A stretch of 8,071 nt of DNA, taken from assembly GCA_937921835.1 (NCBI GenBank), contig CAKZVG010000654.1, forward strand, positions 1-8,071, read 5' to 3'. Positions 7,087 through 8,071 of this stretch are shown one piece after another. The translations under genes and the position numbers were made by a program. How positions within the stretch are numbered: position 1 is the stretch's first letter; every line of letters begins with the position of its first letter. Origin of the DNA: an uncultured Bryobacteraceae bacterium (GTDB lineage: Bacteria > Acidobacteriota > Terriglobia > Bryobacterales > Bryobacteraceae). The notes under the pieces were generated by a model that was given only the letters and a program-made list of their open reading frames with translations, searched no databases and had not been told where the DNA came from.

Positions 7087-8071
7087 TCAACCTGCGGCCA
7101 GGCCGAGTTCGGTGTTCACCGCCTGAATCAGGGCGCGGATGTATCCGAAGATGTAGGCTTCGGCCGCCTTCGGCCCGCCCTCGCCGCCGCAGCGGGGCAC
7201 GTGGTCCGGAACCACCATTCCGTTGAAGCGGACTTCACCGAGCGCCTTCATCACCCGGTACAGGTTGAGGTAGCCCTCGTCGGGGAAGGTCTCGTGAAAG
7301 CCGGGCAGCGGCGCGCTGACGTTGCGAAAGTGCACCTGAAAGATGCGGCCGCTGGCGCCGAACTCGCGAATCGCGGCGATGACGTCCTCGCCTTGGCCCG
7401 CCTCGCCGGCCATTTCGGCCCACGTGCCCACGCAGAACAGCAGGCCCGACCAGGGGCTGTGTCCGGCAATCTCCATCGCCCGCCGGAACGCCTGCCGTCC
7501 TCGGAAGATGCGCGCTACCCCCTGGTGGGTGACCGGCGGATCGTTAGGATGCAGTTGCAGGCGTACGCGCGCTTCCGCGGCCACCGGCAGAACGCGGGCC
7601 ATGAAGTACTCGTAGTTGGCCCACATCTCTTCGTCCGGGTATTCTCGTCCGGCGGCGGGCGGGAGATTGGCGGCCTTGGCCAGCTCGAACTGGCGCGTCT
7701 GGCAGCCACGCGTGGTGGTGGTCCCGGTCTGGTAGGCGCCTCCGGTGTGCCACGCGTAGGTCGTGGTGTCGATGCCCGCTTTCCCAAGATCGCGCAGGAA
7801 GCGCTGGAAGCGCGCGATGGCTCGGTCGCGCCCGGCCAGTCCGAGGGTGAATTCCGGGGACGAATAGAGGTCGGAGAGCATGACCTCGAACAGGCGCAAT
7901 CCTGCCGCCTCCACGGTTCGCTTCATCCCGCTCAGACGCTCGTAGCCGGCTTCCGCCTCGGGCAGGCGGACTTCCAGGTACTCGACGCCCATCTGCTTGA
8001 GGTAATCCAGGTGTTCGGGCGTCAGCATGTGTGGGCGCTGATGGCTGACGCCCAGCTTGAGGCCGGTCGCG
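7087..8071 (-). CDS. Mannonate dehydratase-like (UxuA family) TIM-barrel protein, N-terminus outside window
   Basis: Related to mannonate dehydratase, which removes water from D-mannonate to give 2-keto-3-deoxygluconate in glucuronate breakdown. The ATG at 8028 is internal: the frame stays open to the window edge and reads LKLGVSHQRPH just before MLTPEHLDYLKQMG, matching the first beta strand and helix of the family. About 327 residues are visible. Counting from the methionine at 8028, the metal-site residues are H160 (QLHPNDPP), C199 (LLFCVGTW), H233 (FQVHFRNV) and D275, followed by catalytic H276 (VPDHVP). FHETFPDEG (244-252) is a further family motif. The stretch after PDHVP is shorter than usual: the PGY loop carrying the second catalytic residue, a tyrosine, has no clear counterpart before AYIFGYIRAL (291-300). 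The protein may therefore be a divergent dehydratase or a sugar-acid isomerase/epimerase-like relative. A TPR gene follows after 40 bases. Any signal peptide or Tat leader would be beyond the window. Confidence 0.8.
   Translation of the reverse strand, partial: ATGLKLGVSHQRPHMLTPEHLDYLKQMGVEYLEVRLPEAEAGYERLSGMKRTVEAAGLRLFEVMLSDLYSSPEFTLGLAGRDRAIARFQRFLRDLGKAGIDTTTYAWHTGGAYQTGTTTTRGCQTRQFELAKAANLPPAAGREYPDEEMWANYEYFMARVLPVAAEARVRLQLHPNDPPVTHQGVARIFRGRQAFRRAMEIAGHSPWSGLLFCVGTWAEMAGEAGQGEDVIAAIREFGASGRIFQVHFRNVSAPLPGFHETFPDEGYLNLYRVMKALGEVRFNGMVVPDHVPRCGGEGGPKAAEAYIFGYIRALIQAVNTELGLAAG

Noticed and set aside
6780..7226. Plus-strand open frame of 148 codons opposite the TPR gene
   Set aside because: It is a shadow of the TPR gene and of the 3' end of the mannonate dehydratase-like gene, and no domain is recognisable.
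7087..8028. ATG at 8028 as the start of the mannonate dehydratase-like gene
   Set aside because: In-frame sequence upstream (LKLGVSHQRPH) matches the first strand of the family and continues to the window edge.

Overview
The window looks like chromosomal DNA from a high-GC, Gram-negative, soil-type bacterium, most likely an acidobacterium of the Bryobacterales/Solibacter kind. That placement is inference. It rests on two tandem Oar-like TonB-dependent receptors (carboxypeptidase-regulatory domain plus long beta barrel, with no SusD partner), strong G/C preference at third codon positions, and a family 16 glycoside hydrolase of the kind found beside such receptors. No RNA gene, insertion sequence, integrase, CRISPR array or other sign of a mobile element was found.

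Layout. Positions 3-2174 (+) hold the C-terminal part of one Oar-like outer-membrane receptor; its N-terminus lies before the window. A gap of 88 bases follows, with a 17-base inverted repeat and a good sigma-70-type promoter. A complete second receptor (2263-5808, +) comes next, then 18 bases later a secreted GH16 endo-beta-glucanase (5827-6663, +), an apparent two-gene operon. A 74-base convergent gap contains a centred GC-rich hairpin. On the minus strand are a small TPR protein (6738-7046) and, 40 bases upstream of it in the transcription direction, a mannonate dehydratase-like TIM-barrel protein (7087 to beyond 8071) whose N-terminus runs off the window.

How the parts may work together. 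The GH16 enzyme would cut a beta-glucan-like or related polysaccharide outside the inner membrane, and the co-transcribed receptor would bind or import the fragments. The mannonate dehydratase-like protein points to sugar-acid metabolism, but it is transcribed towards the GH16 gene and need not belong to the same pathway. Its metal ligands are all present, while the loop carrying the usual catalytic tyrosine seems to be missing, so its reaction is uncertain.

I do not see a clear new system. The points most worth checking are the altered active site of the mannonate dehydratase-like protein, the minimal SusD-less receptor-GH16 operon, and the palindrome sitting directly upstream of that operon's promoter.
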